This document shows positions 54,911 through 63,680 of a DNA stretch of 64,000 bases, in pieces. Positions within the stretch are counted from its first letter, which is position 1. Each line of letters starts with the position of its first letter. The position numbers and the translations under genes are program-made. Source of the stretch: an uncultured Flavobacteriaceae bacterium (lineage in GTDB: Bacteria > Bacteroidota > Bacteroidia > Flavobacteriales > Flavobacteriaceae); contig CANMSH010000001.1 of the NCBI GenBank assembly GCA_947500525.1, positions 558,001-622,000 on the forward strand, written 5' to 3'. The notes below the pieces were generated by a model that was given only the letters and a program-made list of their open reading frames with translations, searched no databases and was not told where the DNA came from.

Positions 54911-55426
54911 TTATTTCTTCTTACCAATATTGTCAATTTTCTCAGAGAGAAGTTCGATTTGTTGAGATAATTCAGCAATTGACTTTTTTACCTTTTTATA
55001 ATCAGATCGAGACGCATTTCGCCATTCATCTATTTGTACTTTCTCGCTGATCTCACCTCCAATAGAACTAATTTGTTCCTGAATCTGATCTTGAAATTGG
55101 GACAATTGTTTTTTAGGATCCTTTATAGTTTCCATCAATACTTTAGGCCCTACTTCTTTCATCGTCTTCCACATGTATAAACTTTTTTGAAGGATTCCTT
55201 CTTGTTGTTCGGTTGTTTTATGCTTCGTAGCTTCTTTTGTGAGATTGGCTAGTTTTTGTTGCATAAAAACTAAGGCATCGTTAAAATCGGTAAAATTTTG
55301 TTCATCACCCTCTTGTACATGAGAGATTTTCCCTCTCCATTGCACTTTCGACTCTCCATCTTCTTCAAAAATATTTTGATTGAATCGCACCATAAACGAA
55401 GCCGTTTGATCTTGCTTTTTACTCAT
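54911..55426 (-). CDS. Coiled-coil protein of unknown function
   Basis: A 171-residue soluble protein without a recognised family. Residues about 10-60 look like a small compact module (FMVRFNQNIFEEDGESKVQWRGKISHVQEGDEQNF). Residues about 90-168 are long helices with coiled-coil character (LSQFQDQIQEQISSIGGEISEKV, then IAELSQQIELLSEKIDNIG). It lies 35 bases after gpsA and 8 bases before the SARP-type gene. The helical second half is reminiscent of granule-associated proteins such as PhaE, so a droplet-associated role is possible, but this is inference from position and shape. Confidence 0.75.
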   Translation of the reverse strand: MSKKQDQTASFMVRFNQNIFEEDGESKVQWRGKISHVQEGDEQNFTDFNDALVFMQQKLANLTKEATKHKTTEQQEGILQKSLYMWKTMKEVGPKVLMETIKDPKKQLSQFQDQIQEQISSIGGEISEKVQIDEWRNASRSDYKKVKKSIAELSQQIELLSEKIDNIGKKK

Positions 55427-55461
55427 AACTGTTGAGATTTTATTAGTAACTACATCTTCTA

Positions 55462-56463
55462 TTAACCGGGTTCTCCTTCTGAACCTACTTCAATTTTCAA
55501 TAAACCTTTAAATGCGTCGTTGACCGTATTCCCCTCATAAAGTACTTTATATACTTCTGTAGAAATAGGCATGTCAACATCGTAATCTTTTGAAAGTTCC
55601 ATCACCACTTTTGCCGTTTTTACTCCTTCCGCTACTTCAGACATTTCTTCAATAATTTGGGGTAAATTTTTTCCACAGCCTAATTGATATCCAACATGAT
55701 GATTTCTACTTTTTGCGCTTGAACAGGTCGCCACTAAATCACCCATACCAGCAAGACCTGAAAAAGTTCTGCGTTTACCTCCCATAGCAACCCCTAGTCG
55801 CGTTAATTCTGATAGTCCTCTAGTAATAACTGCAGCTCTTGTATTATCTCCAGCATTGGCACCATCTCCCATTCCTGAAGCAATGGCCATTATATTTTTT
55901 AAAGCACCACCTAGTTCGCAACCAATAACATCGTTATTCGTATACACTCTAAACAAGCCCGAACTAAAAACTGATTGTAACCGTTGAGCGATGGTATCAT
56001 CTACCATGGCAATAACTGCAGCCGCAGCTTTACCAAAATGTATTTCTTTGGCTAAATTAGGGCCTGTAAGAACCCCGGCAGGGTGACCTGGCATTTCTTC
56101 TTCAATAATCTCGGTCATTCTCATTTTTGTGCCCATTTCTAACCCTTTCGCCAAACTGATAATAGGAACCCAAGGTCTTATGTGAGATTTGGCTGTTTTC
56201 AGGACTTCTCTAAAATTTTGAGAGGGAATTCCCATAACAATAACATCAGCATCTTGTACGGTCTCTTGAATAGAATTTGATGCTTTTAGATTTTTATGAA
56301 GTTTAGCATCAGGTAAATATTTTTGATTGGTGCCTTTTTCGTTGATTTCCTTCACTGTATCGGCATTTCGAGCCCATAAAATAACTTCGCTATTTTTTGC
56401 TGTTAAAGATGCAACTGTGGTTCCCCACGAACCTCCTCCAAGCAATCCAACTTTTAACTTCAT
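55462..56463 (-). CDS. gpsA: Glycerol-3-phosphate dehydrogenase [NAD(P)+]
   Basis: A 333-residue soluble enzyme making sn-glycerol-3-phosphate from DHAP. The NAD(P)-binding motif GGGSWGTTVA lies near 9-18, the catalytic Lys is in LGGALKNIMAIASG, and the conserved VAEGVKTAKVV is near the C-terminus. It lies 12 bases after the PlsB-HAD-PlsC fusion gene. That places glycerol-3-phosphate supply in the same operon as its acylation. The last residues (KIEVGSEGEPG) extend a little past the usual end. Confidence 0.96.
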   Translation of the reverse strand: MKLKVGLLGGGSWGTTVASLTAKNSEVILWARNADTVKEINEKGTNQKYLPDAKLHKNLKASNSIQETVQDADVIVMGIPSQNFREVLKTAKSHIRPWVPIISLAKGLEMGTKMRMTEIIEEEMPGHPAGVLTGPNLAKEIHFGKAAAAVIAMVDDTIAQRLQSVFSSGLFRVYTNNDVIGCELGGALKNIMAIASGMGDGANAGDNTRAAVITRGLSELTRLGVAMGGKRRTFSGLAGMGDLVATCSSAKSRNHHVGYQLGCGKNLPQIIEEMSEVAEGVKTAKVVMELSKDYDVDMPISTEVYKVLYEGNTVNDAFKGLLKIEVGSEGEPG

Positions 56464-56475
56464 AATCCGATCAAT

Positions 56476-59400
56476 TTAATTTTCGAGTTCTTTTAAAAAT
56501 AGATTCCGTACCTCTTCGACGTAAGTGTTTATTTTCCTCAATTTCCATTCTGATGTATCAATTGGATCTAATACAACAACTTCTATGTGTGTAGGCTTGA
56601 AAAATTTACTTCCTTTTGGCATAGCCATATATGCATTCTTTATAACTATCGGAATTATAGGAACACCACCTTGAATTGCCAAATGAAATGCTCCTTTTTT
56701 AAAACTTCCCAGTTCTTTGCTACCACTTCGTGTACCTTCGGGAGCAATCACCACTGAAATACCTTTTTTTAGTGCGTCAACAGCCGGTTGCATCGCTTTA
56801 ATTGCTTTCTTTTTATCTGATCTATCAATAAAAATAGCTCCCAGCGCTTTAAAAATGGGGCCGATAGGAGTAAACTCCAACTCTTTTTTCGCTACGCCTG
56901 TAATATCTTTGCGAAGAAGTTTCATTACGATAAAAAAATCAGCGGAACTCTGGTGATTAAAACAAAAAACTGCGGGTCTAAAATCTTGTAAATTTTGTTT
57001 TCCCTTCACATTAACATCAAGTCCGGCAAGTTTAGTTCCTAGATCTCCAATACTAGAAAAGGTTGTGTTGGCGGCTTCTTGCCTAGACATAGTTAAAACA
57101 CCTTTCGCAATACCTCTTAATGCAGAAGGATAAATCGACGCTGCTGCGAGTACACTTCTGAACCCATTTACAACAGGTTTTTCCTCATTATCATCAAATC
57201 GTAAAATGGGCCAATTGTTTTCGAATGCCAGTTGCGACAATCTGTTATCAGGATTCGTGGCGTGCGGTTTCCCTACAATTTCTAGTAAAGGATAGTCTTC
57301 AATACTATCAGTATAGAAAAAACTCTTTGATAAATCGATATCATTTGCTTTGGCAAACTTTCTTCCAGCATTGGCTTTTCCTTCGCCCCAGCACATTTCT
57401 TTAATTGTTCCGACGAATTTTCCTTTTTTCACATCCATTTCGGTACAAAAAATATCTTGAACGCCTAATTCGTCTGCAATAGGTTTGATTTGATATATGG
57501 TGGCCGCAGAAATGATGACCACTTTATGTCCTTTTTCTAAATGAGAAGCAATTAGGGTTCTTGATTCTGGATATATCGTCAAGGCTAAATGATTTTCATA
57601 TACGCGCTTGCCAAGATCATAAAATTCTTTTTCTTTGATACCTTTAATGCCTAAGGCCGATATTTTCGTGAGTACTTCGAAATCTCGATTTCCAACTGCG
57701 TAAGCAATTGCTGTTGCGAACTGAGATAGTAGTTCTTTACCGGTAGTTTGACCACTGAAAATTCTCGATTGCACGAATTTTTTGGCTGAGAAATCATTGA
57801 TCAAAGTACGATCTAAATCAAAAAATGCTGCAATATGCGGTCCCTCTTCTTGTTTTAAAATTTTGTTCGAAAAACTGTTAAAATCTGACCCTGGAACAAC
57901 TTCTTTTTCTTCTTTGTTTGCGGTTTTATTTGATTTTTCAGACGTGGCTACCTCTAGTTGCTGTAAATAGTTGAGTCGTGCCGTTAAGTCGTCTAAGAGT
58001 TGCATTAATACATCTATTTTGTCATAATCAATAGTACCATCTATGGGTGTAAGATTACTATTTTTAGCGAATCTCAAAGCACTTATTAAAAAAGGTTTAG
58101 AAACACTATCTAGTCTGCTAATTCGCGTTTGCCAATGCAATTCTTTTCCTTTAAACAAACATAATTCTATAAATTCACTATCAGAAAATTCATCATCCAG
58201 ATCCCAACTTTTAAGTGTATGACATACTACTTTAGTTGCTTCTAAATAAATAATGAGCAAGGCTTTTGAAACAAAAAGTTCTTGTTTTGCCAGCAATTGT
58301 GCAATATCACCATTAGGGGCCGAAATAATTGATCGCCAATTTTTATCAAATATTGACAATTCAGCTTCGATTTCACTACTAAATTGAGGTTTGTTCGTAT
58401 AGAAAAATTCAAATTTAAACAAGTTCCTTAAATTCATTATTTCTTCCCAAAAATGAATAATTCTATTGGAAGAACTGTCATCTTTTATCTTGGCCAATGC
58501 CATTTCTATAAATGCACGATGATATAAATGACCAGAAGCCATATTGGCATAGTAAGTAGCTGATAAATACTCGGTAGGGGCAAGACTATATTGCACCTTC
58601 AAACCAGCTTTGCTTTTTCTAATAATACGAGCACTTAGTAATAAATTCAATGCTTTTTGCACGGTGACACTAATACTATTTCCACGATCAATGAGCACAT
58701 CTTTCTTGCGATGCCCAATATAGTTCATTAGCTTACTTACATTTAATTCTAGTTCCTTTTTGGTTAAAGCGAAATTGTTCAATAACAAATTTGAAACTAG
58801 AGATACGGTTGTTACTGGTGTGATCATATTAGCTTTATGGATGACCTCAAAAGCAAACCGAGGAAGTGTATTTTTATCGGCATAACTATCATCTTCTAAG
58901 TCGGGAATTACGGCATTATGATGCTGACTTACGTCGACTGGCTCTCCAAACCTAATAGCTGCCCTACCATGTTCATTTCCTAATTTTCTAATGTAGTTGA
59001 CGAAGGTTTCTAGGTTTTCATTTTTTTTCTCCTTTCCTTTTCCTTCTTCCGTCATTTCTTTGACATCCGGAATAAGATCATAAACGATTGATACAGGAAC
59101 GTATTTTATAGAGCGTGAACTTTGACGTTCTCCTTCTAGAATATACTTTAGTATACCCATTTGAGGATATACGATTTTACCGGTTCTAGACCTTGTTCCT
59201 TCAATATTCCAAGTTAAATGATCTCCATTATCAATAAGAGATGCAATGTAATGTCTTAATGCAGCTTTGTAAATTTGATTGTCTTTAAAGCTTCTCCTTA
59301 TGAATATGAGTCCAGAGTTTTTTCCTAGCTGTTTTACCCCAGGCATCGCTAAATTAATGCCTCCGAAAGCAAAAGGAATAGGCATTCCATAACGAGCTAA

Positions 59401-59718
59401 GGTATTTATCAAAACAACAGTATCTAAGTAGGTCTTATGAGTTAAGATAAAGGCGACAGAATCTTGTCGCATAAGCTTCATTAACCTTTTAATTTCTTTT
59501 GGATCAACATCAATTTTACCACCATATGCCTTCGAAATCATGTACTGAAAGCCTTTGGTAGAAACTATATTTGCTATTGGATGTTGGTCTGCATATAATT
59601 CTTTAATACACAAAGCGCCCTCTTTTTGTACCTCTGTAAGATCCAATTTTTGAGCACTAGCAATTTCTTGAAGTTTATCTTGAAATTTAGGATGATTAAT
59701 GATCTTTTCTATTTGCAT
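56476..59718 (-). CDS. Triple fusion: glycerol-3-phosphate acyltransferase, HAD hydrolase, PlsC acyltransferase
   Basis: A 1080-residue protein starting at 59718 (MQIEKIINHPKF). The longer frame to 59817 overlaps the upstream gene and adds unsupported residues. Residues about 85-290 are a PlsB-type glycerol-3-phosphate acyltransferase with HKTYLD (94-99), FIRR (139-142), EGTRSRTG (173-180) and VPVSIVYD (207-214). Residues about 300-600 are a helical PlsB-like C-terminal region. Residues about 628-830 are an HAD-IB hydrolase: FDLDRT with D634/D636, IISAAT, TDSIEDYP. Residues about 915-1050 are PlsC: NHQSSAD (921-927), FIDRS, EGTRS (994-998). One chain could thus acylate glycerol-3-phosphate twice. 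The HAD part might dephosphorylate an intermediate, but its substrate is unproven. Confidence 0.92.
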   Translation of the reverse strand: MQIEKIINHPKFQDKLQEIASAQKLDLTEVQKEGALCIKELYADQHPIANIVSTKGFQYMISKAYGGKIDVDPKEIKRLMKLMRQDSVAFILTHKTYLDTVVLINTLARYGMPIPFAFGGINLAMPGVKQLGKNSGLIFIRRSFKDNQIYKAALRHYIASLIDNGDHLTWNIEGTRSRTGKIVYPQMGILKYILEGERQSSRSIKYVPVSIVYDLIPDVKEMTEEGKGKEKKNENLETFVNYIRKLGNEHGRAAIRFGEPVDVSQHHNAVIPDLEDDSYADKNTLPRFAFEVIHKANMITPVTTVSLVSNLLLNNFALTKKELELNVSKLMNYIGHRKKDVLIDRGNSISVTVQKALNLLLSARIIRKSKAGLKVQYSLAPTEYLSATYYANMASGHLYHRAFIEMALAKIKDDSSSNRIIHFWEEIMNLRNLFKFEFFYTNKPQFSSEIEAELSIFDKNWRSIISAPNGDIAQLLAKQELFVSKALLIIYLEATKVVCHTLKSWDLDDEFSDSEFIELCLFKGKELHWQTRISRLDSVSKPFLISALRFAKNSNLTPIDGTIDYDKIDVLMQLLDDLTARLNYLQQLEVATSEKSNKTANKEEKEVVPGSDFNSFSNKILKQEEGPHIAAFFDLDRTLINDFSAKKFVQSRIFSGQTTGKELLSQFATAIAYAVGNRDFEVLTKISALGIKGIKEKEFYDLGKRVYENHLALTIYPESRTLIASHLEKGHKVVIISAATIYQIKPIADELGVQDIFCTEMDVKKGKFVGTIKEMCWGEGKANAGRKFAKANDIDLSKSFFYTDSIEDYPLLEIVGKPHATNPDNRLSQLAFENNWPILRFDDNEEKPVVNGFRSVLAAASIYPSALRGIAKGVLTMSRQEAANTTFSSIGDLGTKLAGLDVNVKGKQNLQDFRPAVFCFNHQSSADFFIVMKLLRKDITGVAKKELEFTPIGPIFKALGAIFIDRSDKKKAIKAMQPAVDALKKGISVVIAPEGTRSGSKELGSFKKGAFHLAIQGGVPIIPIVIKNAYMAMPKGSKFFKPTHIEVVVLDPIDTSEWKLRKINTYVEEVRNLFLKELEN

Positions 59719-59731
59719 ACTAAGTAATTTA

Positions 59732-60910
59732 TTACCTAAAAAATAGGTTTGTAAATTTAGCGAGTCCTTTTTCTTTCCAAAATTTTGGAAAAAACATGTC
59801 TTCAATTCGGTGAGCAAAATTACTTTCGAATCTTTCTAATTTTAAATTTTCTCCTAATGAATGTGCTACAGTAAATAATATAGAAGCATTGGCACCCATA
59901 CCGATGTGACTTCCATAAACTTCAATATTTTTAATGTCTTCACGCAATGTTTCTGCCTCTTGACAATGTTTCCAAGGTAAAAGACCATCAGTTTTTGTAT
60001 AGATGCAAGTTATCGGCACTTTCGGTATGTTTTCAAGTTCTTTTAGGAACTTTTCATTTCTTTCTCTCAAGGTCTTACCTCTTAAAAATTCTAACATTTT
60101 AATCAAAGGTGTATTCATATTTTTCACACCCCAAACAGGTGAACCAATGGTAATTAATTGAGCGACTTTATCAGGATGTCTGTTGGCAATTATTTTGGCA
60201 AACATTCCTCCTCCGCTCCAACCTACTAAGCTTACTTTTTCTTGATGTTCTTCATAAATTTCATCGAGTCGTTCAACAAGGTTAGGCAGGTATTTAGAGT
60301 TGAGCATATTAACGCCTAAATCCCATTTATAGGTCTTAAATCCGAGAGAAGTTAAGTATTTCCGTACAAAACGGGTAGAAAAATCGTTTCCTAGATACGG
60401 AGGCATTATCAAAACGGGCTTACCTTTTCCTTTTTTTCGTTTAGGAATGAAAGGATATATATAAAATATGGAGGACCATTCTAGCAACCCACGAGTTTCA
60501 AGTAGGGCGTTATACGTTGGAGGAGCGTCAATTTTTTTATTAATACGCTCTATCTCTTCTCTAAATCGATTGACAATAAAATCAACTATTTGCAATTTGT
60601 CCTGTTTCACTTTTCGAGATCGCATGGCCTTCGAAGTCACTTTTTCTAGAATGAGTACCAGAGCAATATAATCTCTATCGGGACCAAAATCTTCACAAAC
60701 TACAATACTATCGGCTAATAAAGGTTCTAATTCTTGATGTTTGTCATATTCAACCTTTGAAGCATATTTTTTAATTTCTCTGCTATAAGGATGATGATCA
60801 AAGCTTTTATAAATAAGTGTTCTTGCTTCTTGCAACTCGACACCACCTTTCATGGCAGTGTGAACCGCTAGTTTTGTGAATGATTTGTATAGGGTTTTGT
60901 TATTTTCCAT
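59732..60910 (-). CDS. Alpha/beta hydrolase of the lipid-storage operon
   Basis: A 392-residue alpha/beta-hydrolase. Residues 1-155 are a helical cap of unclear role. The hydrolase fold starts near 165 (PVLIMPPYLGNDF), the nucleophile elbow is GWSGGG (S232), TKTDGLLPW carries the probable acid, and GSHIGMGAN the His. The nucleophile is Ser, so it is not a PHA synthase of the PhaC type, which uses Cys. It starts 8 bases after the lipase-like gene. Its role may be lipid hydrolysis or acyl transfer. The natural substrate is unknown. Confidence 0.82.
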   Translation of the reverse strand: MENNKTLYKSFTKLAVHTAMKGGVELQEARTLIYKSFDHHPYSREIKKYASKVEYDKHQELEPLLADSIVVCEDFGPDRDYIALVLILEKVTSKAMRSRKVKQDKLQIVDFIVNRFREEIERINKKIDAPPTYNALLETRGLLEWSSIFYIYPFIPKRKKGKGKPVLIMPPYLGNDFSTRFVRKYLTSLGFKTYKWDLGVNMLNSKYLPNLVERLDEIYEEHQEKVSLVGWSGGGMFAKIIANRHPDKVAQLITIGSPVWGVKNMNTPLIKMLEFLRGKTLRERNEKFLKELENIPKVPITCIYTKTDGLLPWKHCQEAETLREDIKNIEVYGSHIGMGANASILFTVAHSLGENLKLERFESNFAHRIEDMFFPKFWKEKGLAKFTNLFFR

Positions 60911-60918
60911 AGTTTCTT

Positions 60919-61857
60919 CTAGCTGGCTGTTATTTTTTCGTCAAGCCAATTCAATACATCTTGTTCTACTTCTTCTTTATTTAGTTCGTTTAACATTTCA
61001 TGACGTCCACCTTCATACAATTTAAAAGTAAGGTCATTAATACCTGCTTTTTTATATTGTTTTACAACTCTTTTTATCCCTTTCCCCATTTCCCCAACAG
61101 GATCTTTATCTCCAGAAAAAATAAATATAGGTAACTTCTTGGGTGTTGCATTAAAAGTAGTTTGCCTGTTTATTTCTTTACTTCCTTTAAGAATGTCTAA
61201 AAAAATACTCAATGAGAAATCTTCAATTCTATAAGGATCAGCTTCAAAAAGATCAACCTGATGTTCATCACGACTAATCCAATCTACTTTAGTTCTATTT
61301 GGTTTAAATTTCTTATTAAACTCTGAGAAAAAGACAGATTTTAATAAGGCATTACTTTTCGTTCTTCCTCGAAATGCACTTATTATTTTAGCACTAAATA
61401 GACCAATGTCACCAATTCCTTTCAAAAAGCCACCAGTACCAGATAAAATTAAGGCTTCTAAATCATCTCCATACTCTATAACGTATTTTCGACTTAATAG
61501 TGCACCCATACTGTGTCCAAAGAGTATAATTTTCTTGTTTGGATGTTCTCTTTTAATGAGTAATGTCAATTCACGCATGTCTTCGACAGCATCATCAAAG
61601 TAATTTTTGCCATCGTAAAACCCCATTAAGTCTTTTGATTTTGCAGATTTTCCATGCACCCTGTGATCATTTGCGTACACTTCATAGCCTTTATTTTGTA
61701 ACAATCTTGCAATAGGCTGATATCTCCCGGCATGTTCACCAACACCATGTGAAATTTGTATAATTCCCTTAAACGGTACATTTACATCATGTTTCCATTT
61801 GTAATAAAAAATGGCGTCACCACTTCCGTTGTTAAAGGTATGCGTAGTGAAATTCAT
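60919..61857 (-). CDS. Monoacylglycerol lipase-like serine hydrolase
   Basis: A 312-residue alpha/beta-hydrolase of the Hydrolase_4/monoglyceride lipase family. The oxyanion region is ISHGVGEHAGRY near 34-45. ANDHRVHGKS follows, the nucleophile elbow is GHSMGALLSRKY, the acid lies in FSGDKDPVGEMG and the His in EGGRHEMLNEL. There is no signal peptide, so it acts in the cytoplasm. Position directly after the WS/DGAT gene (2 bases) suggests it mobilises stored glycerides. Confidence 0.92.
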   Translation of the reverse strand: MNFTTHTFNNGSGDAIFYYKWKHDVNVPFKGIIQISHGVGEHAGRYQPIARLLQNKGYEVYANDHRVHGKSAKSKDLMGFYDGKNYFDDAVEDMRELTLLIKREHPNKKIILFGHSMGALLSRKYVIEYGDDLEALILSGTGGFLKGIGDIGLFSAKIISAFRGRTKSNALLKSVFFSEFNKKFKPNRTKVDWISRDEHQVDLFEADPYRIEDFSLSIFLDILKGSKEINRQTTFNATPKKLPIFIFSGDKDPVGEMGKGIKRVVKQYKKAGINDLTFKLYEGGRHEMLNELNKEEVEQDVLNWLDEKITAS

Positions 61858-61859
61858 GA

Positions 61860-63680
61860 TTATCGTGTTAAAAATTGTGAAATAAAGCCCTCAAATTTGG
61901 ATGCATAGAGATCTTTTCCTTGGATTTTAATTCTTTTCTGAATTTTTAACTCTCCGAACAATAATTTTTCATCATATAATTGTTTCAAATAAAGATCATC
62001 TATATCAACAATAAGATGAGGTTTCGGTGATTTTCGTTTCTTTATAACAGCTTCTTTTTTAGATAAATCGATACTCCAAGTGGCTTGTTTTTTATCAAGA
62101 TTAACATTTACTTGGTATATACCCTTGTACTTTTTATGTATTGTAGGGTTCTTTTTAAAATATCTTTTCAGTGCATTAAAAAAAGAAACACTTTCAAATT
62201 TCAGAATCTTAGTTGGTGTTTTTTGCTTAGCCCGTTTCTTTATGAGTTTTTCTAACTCATTTGCCGACTCGCGAATATACCTAGAAAACTTATCAGCATC
62301 GGGCATGGTATTAGCGTCGGAAGTTGTGGTTATCGTTACTTGTCCGTTATAACTAAAGGCTGCAATGATTAGACCAAAGTTATCTAATACAGGGGTAAGT
62401 CCAAATACAGAAACTATTTTATGCCCTTTTAAATATAACAATCCTCGAGGTCCTGGAACATTCGTAATTGTAACATTAAACGGAGGTCTATGCAGTTCTT
62501 TGATGTTATATTTACTGTAAAGTCCTGCTGCCAAATTGGCTAAACCAAAAGGTACAGAATCGGCCATTTTAGCCAAAGTTTTAGCACCCATTGCTTTGTG
62601 CCTCGTTTTTCCTTGAATTGTTTGTTCTTGTATATATTCAAGACGGGCAATAGGATCTTCTATATGCGTTGCAATACGAACCAACATATTAGATATTTGA
62701 TTATTCATTTCATTCTTACTGCTTTCGGTACGAATGGAAATGGGCACATTTGCAACTAAGGGTTGAGACGGCAATTTTTCACGCCCTTGTAAGTACCTTC
62801 GAATAGCACCAGCACAAATTGCCAAAATAATATCGTTGATGCTCACACCCATAAATTTTCTCAAGGCATTTATTCGATCAAAAGATAGAATGGCGGTTCC
62901 CCAAGTTCGTTTGGGAGATACTGAACCGTTAAAAATAGTTTTAGGAACAGGAAAAGAAGGCTTATTAAAATCTTTTTTACCACTTAACGTGTTATTGGCT
63001 CTCCCTTTTAGCATTGAAATAACGGTTTCACCGATAGTTACCGGAATTTTCAACGGGTTTTTTAGAAACTTGTAAGAACTTTTAAGCAAAAGACTTAGTT
63101 CATCTGGTAAAGGTTCTGGGTCATAAGGTTTAGGTGGTTTTATCTTATCTTCGTTATCGAATAATACACCCATAATACCAACGCCCGAACTTCCATCAAT
63201 CATTACATGATGTACTTTAGTAACAATTGCGACCGATCCTTTTGGCAATTGTGAAATCTCATTTAAACCCTCTATAAAACTTATAGACCACAAAGGTCTA
63301 CGTAAGTCTAACGAACCGCTAAAGATGGAAGATGTCTGTTCTCTTAAAGTTTTCCAATTGGCCGGATCTGGTAGTTTTATTCGGTTGATATGTAGATCTA
63401 AATCGAAATTAGGATCATCTACCCAATATGGATAATCCAAATCAAAAGGAACATTCATTAATCGCTGTCGGAATTTAGGGATTAAATGAAGTTTTGAAGC
63501 GATAATATCTTTAAAATCTTGGTATTTCAGTGAATCTTCAACGATAATTAAAGAGCCCACATGCATGGGGCTAGACGGCGATTCAGCGTACAAAAAAGTG
63601 GCGTCAAAACCAGAAATTTGTTTTGCCGAGGTTTCAAGAGCGTCTTGAACTATATCTTTAATAACCGTTTTTTTCCCCAT
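61860..63680 (-). CDS. Wax ester synthase/diacylglycerol acyltransferase with SCP2-like C-terminus
   Basis: A 606-residue WS/DGAT-family acyltransferase. The catalytic motif HHVMIDG lies at 157-163 within KVHHVMIDGSSGVG. PLWSISFIEGL before it and NVPGPRGLLYLKGHK in the C-terminal half are typical family stretches. The usual family length is about 450-500 residues. Here residues about 497-606 form an extra domain with the strand and helix pattern of SCP2 sterol/lipid-carrier proteins (ATWSIDLSKK, HLIVDIDDLYLKQLYDEK, IKIQGKDLYASKFEGFI). No fatty-acyl reductase gene is nearby, so triacylglycerol is a likelier product than wax ester. It is the first gene of the lipid-storage operon. Confidence 0.9.
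   Translation of the reverse strand: MGKKTVIKDIVQDALETSAKQISGFDATFLYAESPSSPMHVGSLIIVEDSLKYQDFKDIIASKLHLIPKFRQRLMNVPFDLDYPYWVDDPNFDLDLHINRIKLPDPANWKTLREQTSSIFSGSLDLRRPLWSISFIEGLNEISQLPKGSVAIVTKVHHVMIDGSSGVGIMGVLFDNEDKIKPPKPYDPEPLPDELSLLLKSSYKFLKNPLKIPVTIGETVISMLKGRANNTLSGKKDFNKPSFPVPKTIFNGSVSPKRTWGTAILSFDRINALRKFMGVSINDIILAICAGAIRRYLQGREKLPSQPLVANVPISIRTESSKNEMNNQISNMLVRIATHIEDPIARLEYIQEQTIQGKTRHKAMGAKTLAKMADSVPFGLANLAAGLYSKYNIKELHRPPFNVTITNVPGPRGLLYLKGHKIVSVFGLTPVLDNFGLIIAAFSYNGQVTITTTSDANTMPDADKFSRYIRESANELEKLIKKRAKQKTPTKILKFESVSFFNALKRYFKKNPTIHKKYKGIYQVNVNLDKKQATWSIDLSKKEAVIKKRKSPKPHLIVDIDDLYLKQLYDEKLLFGELKIQKRIKIQGKDLYASKFEGFISQFLTR

Noticed and set aside
59719..59817. Extended N-terminus for the PlsB-HAD-PlsC protein
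   Set aside because: It would overlap the end of the upstream hydrolase gene by 86 bases and lacks similarity to PlsB N-termini. The ATG at 59718 follows the stop after 13 bases.
59732..60910. Alpha/beta hydrolase considered as a PHA synthase (PhaC), which would make the phasins PHA-granule proteins
   Set aside because: The nucleophile elbow is GWSGGG with Ser, whereas PhaC has Cys in G-x-C-x-G-G, and no phaA/phaB-like genes are present.
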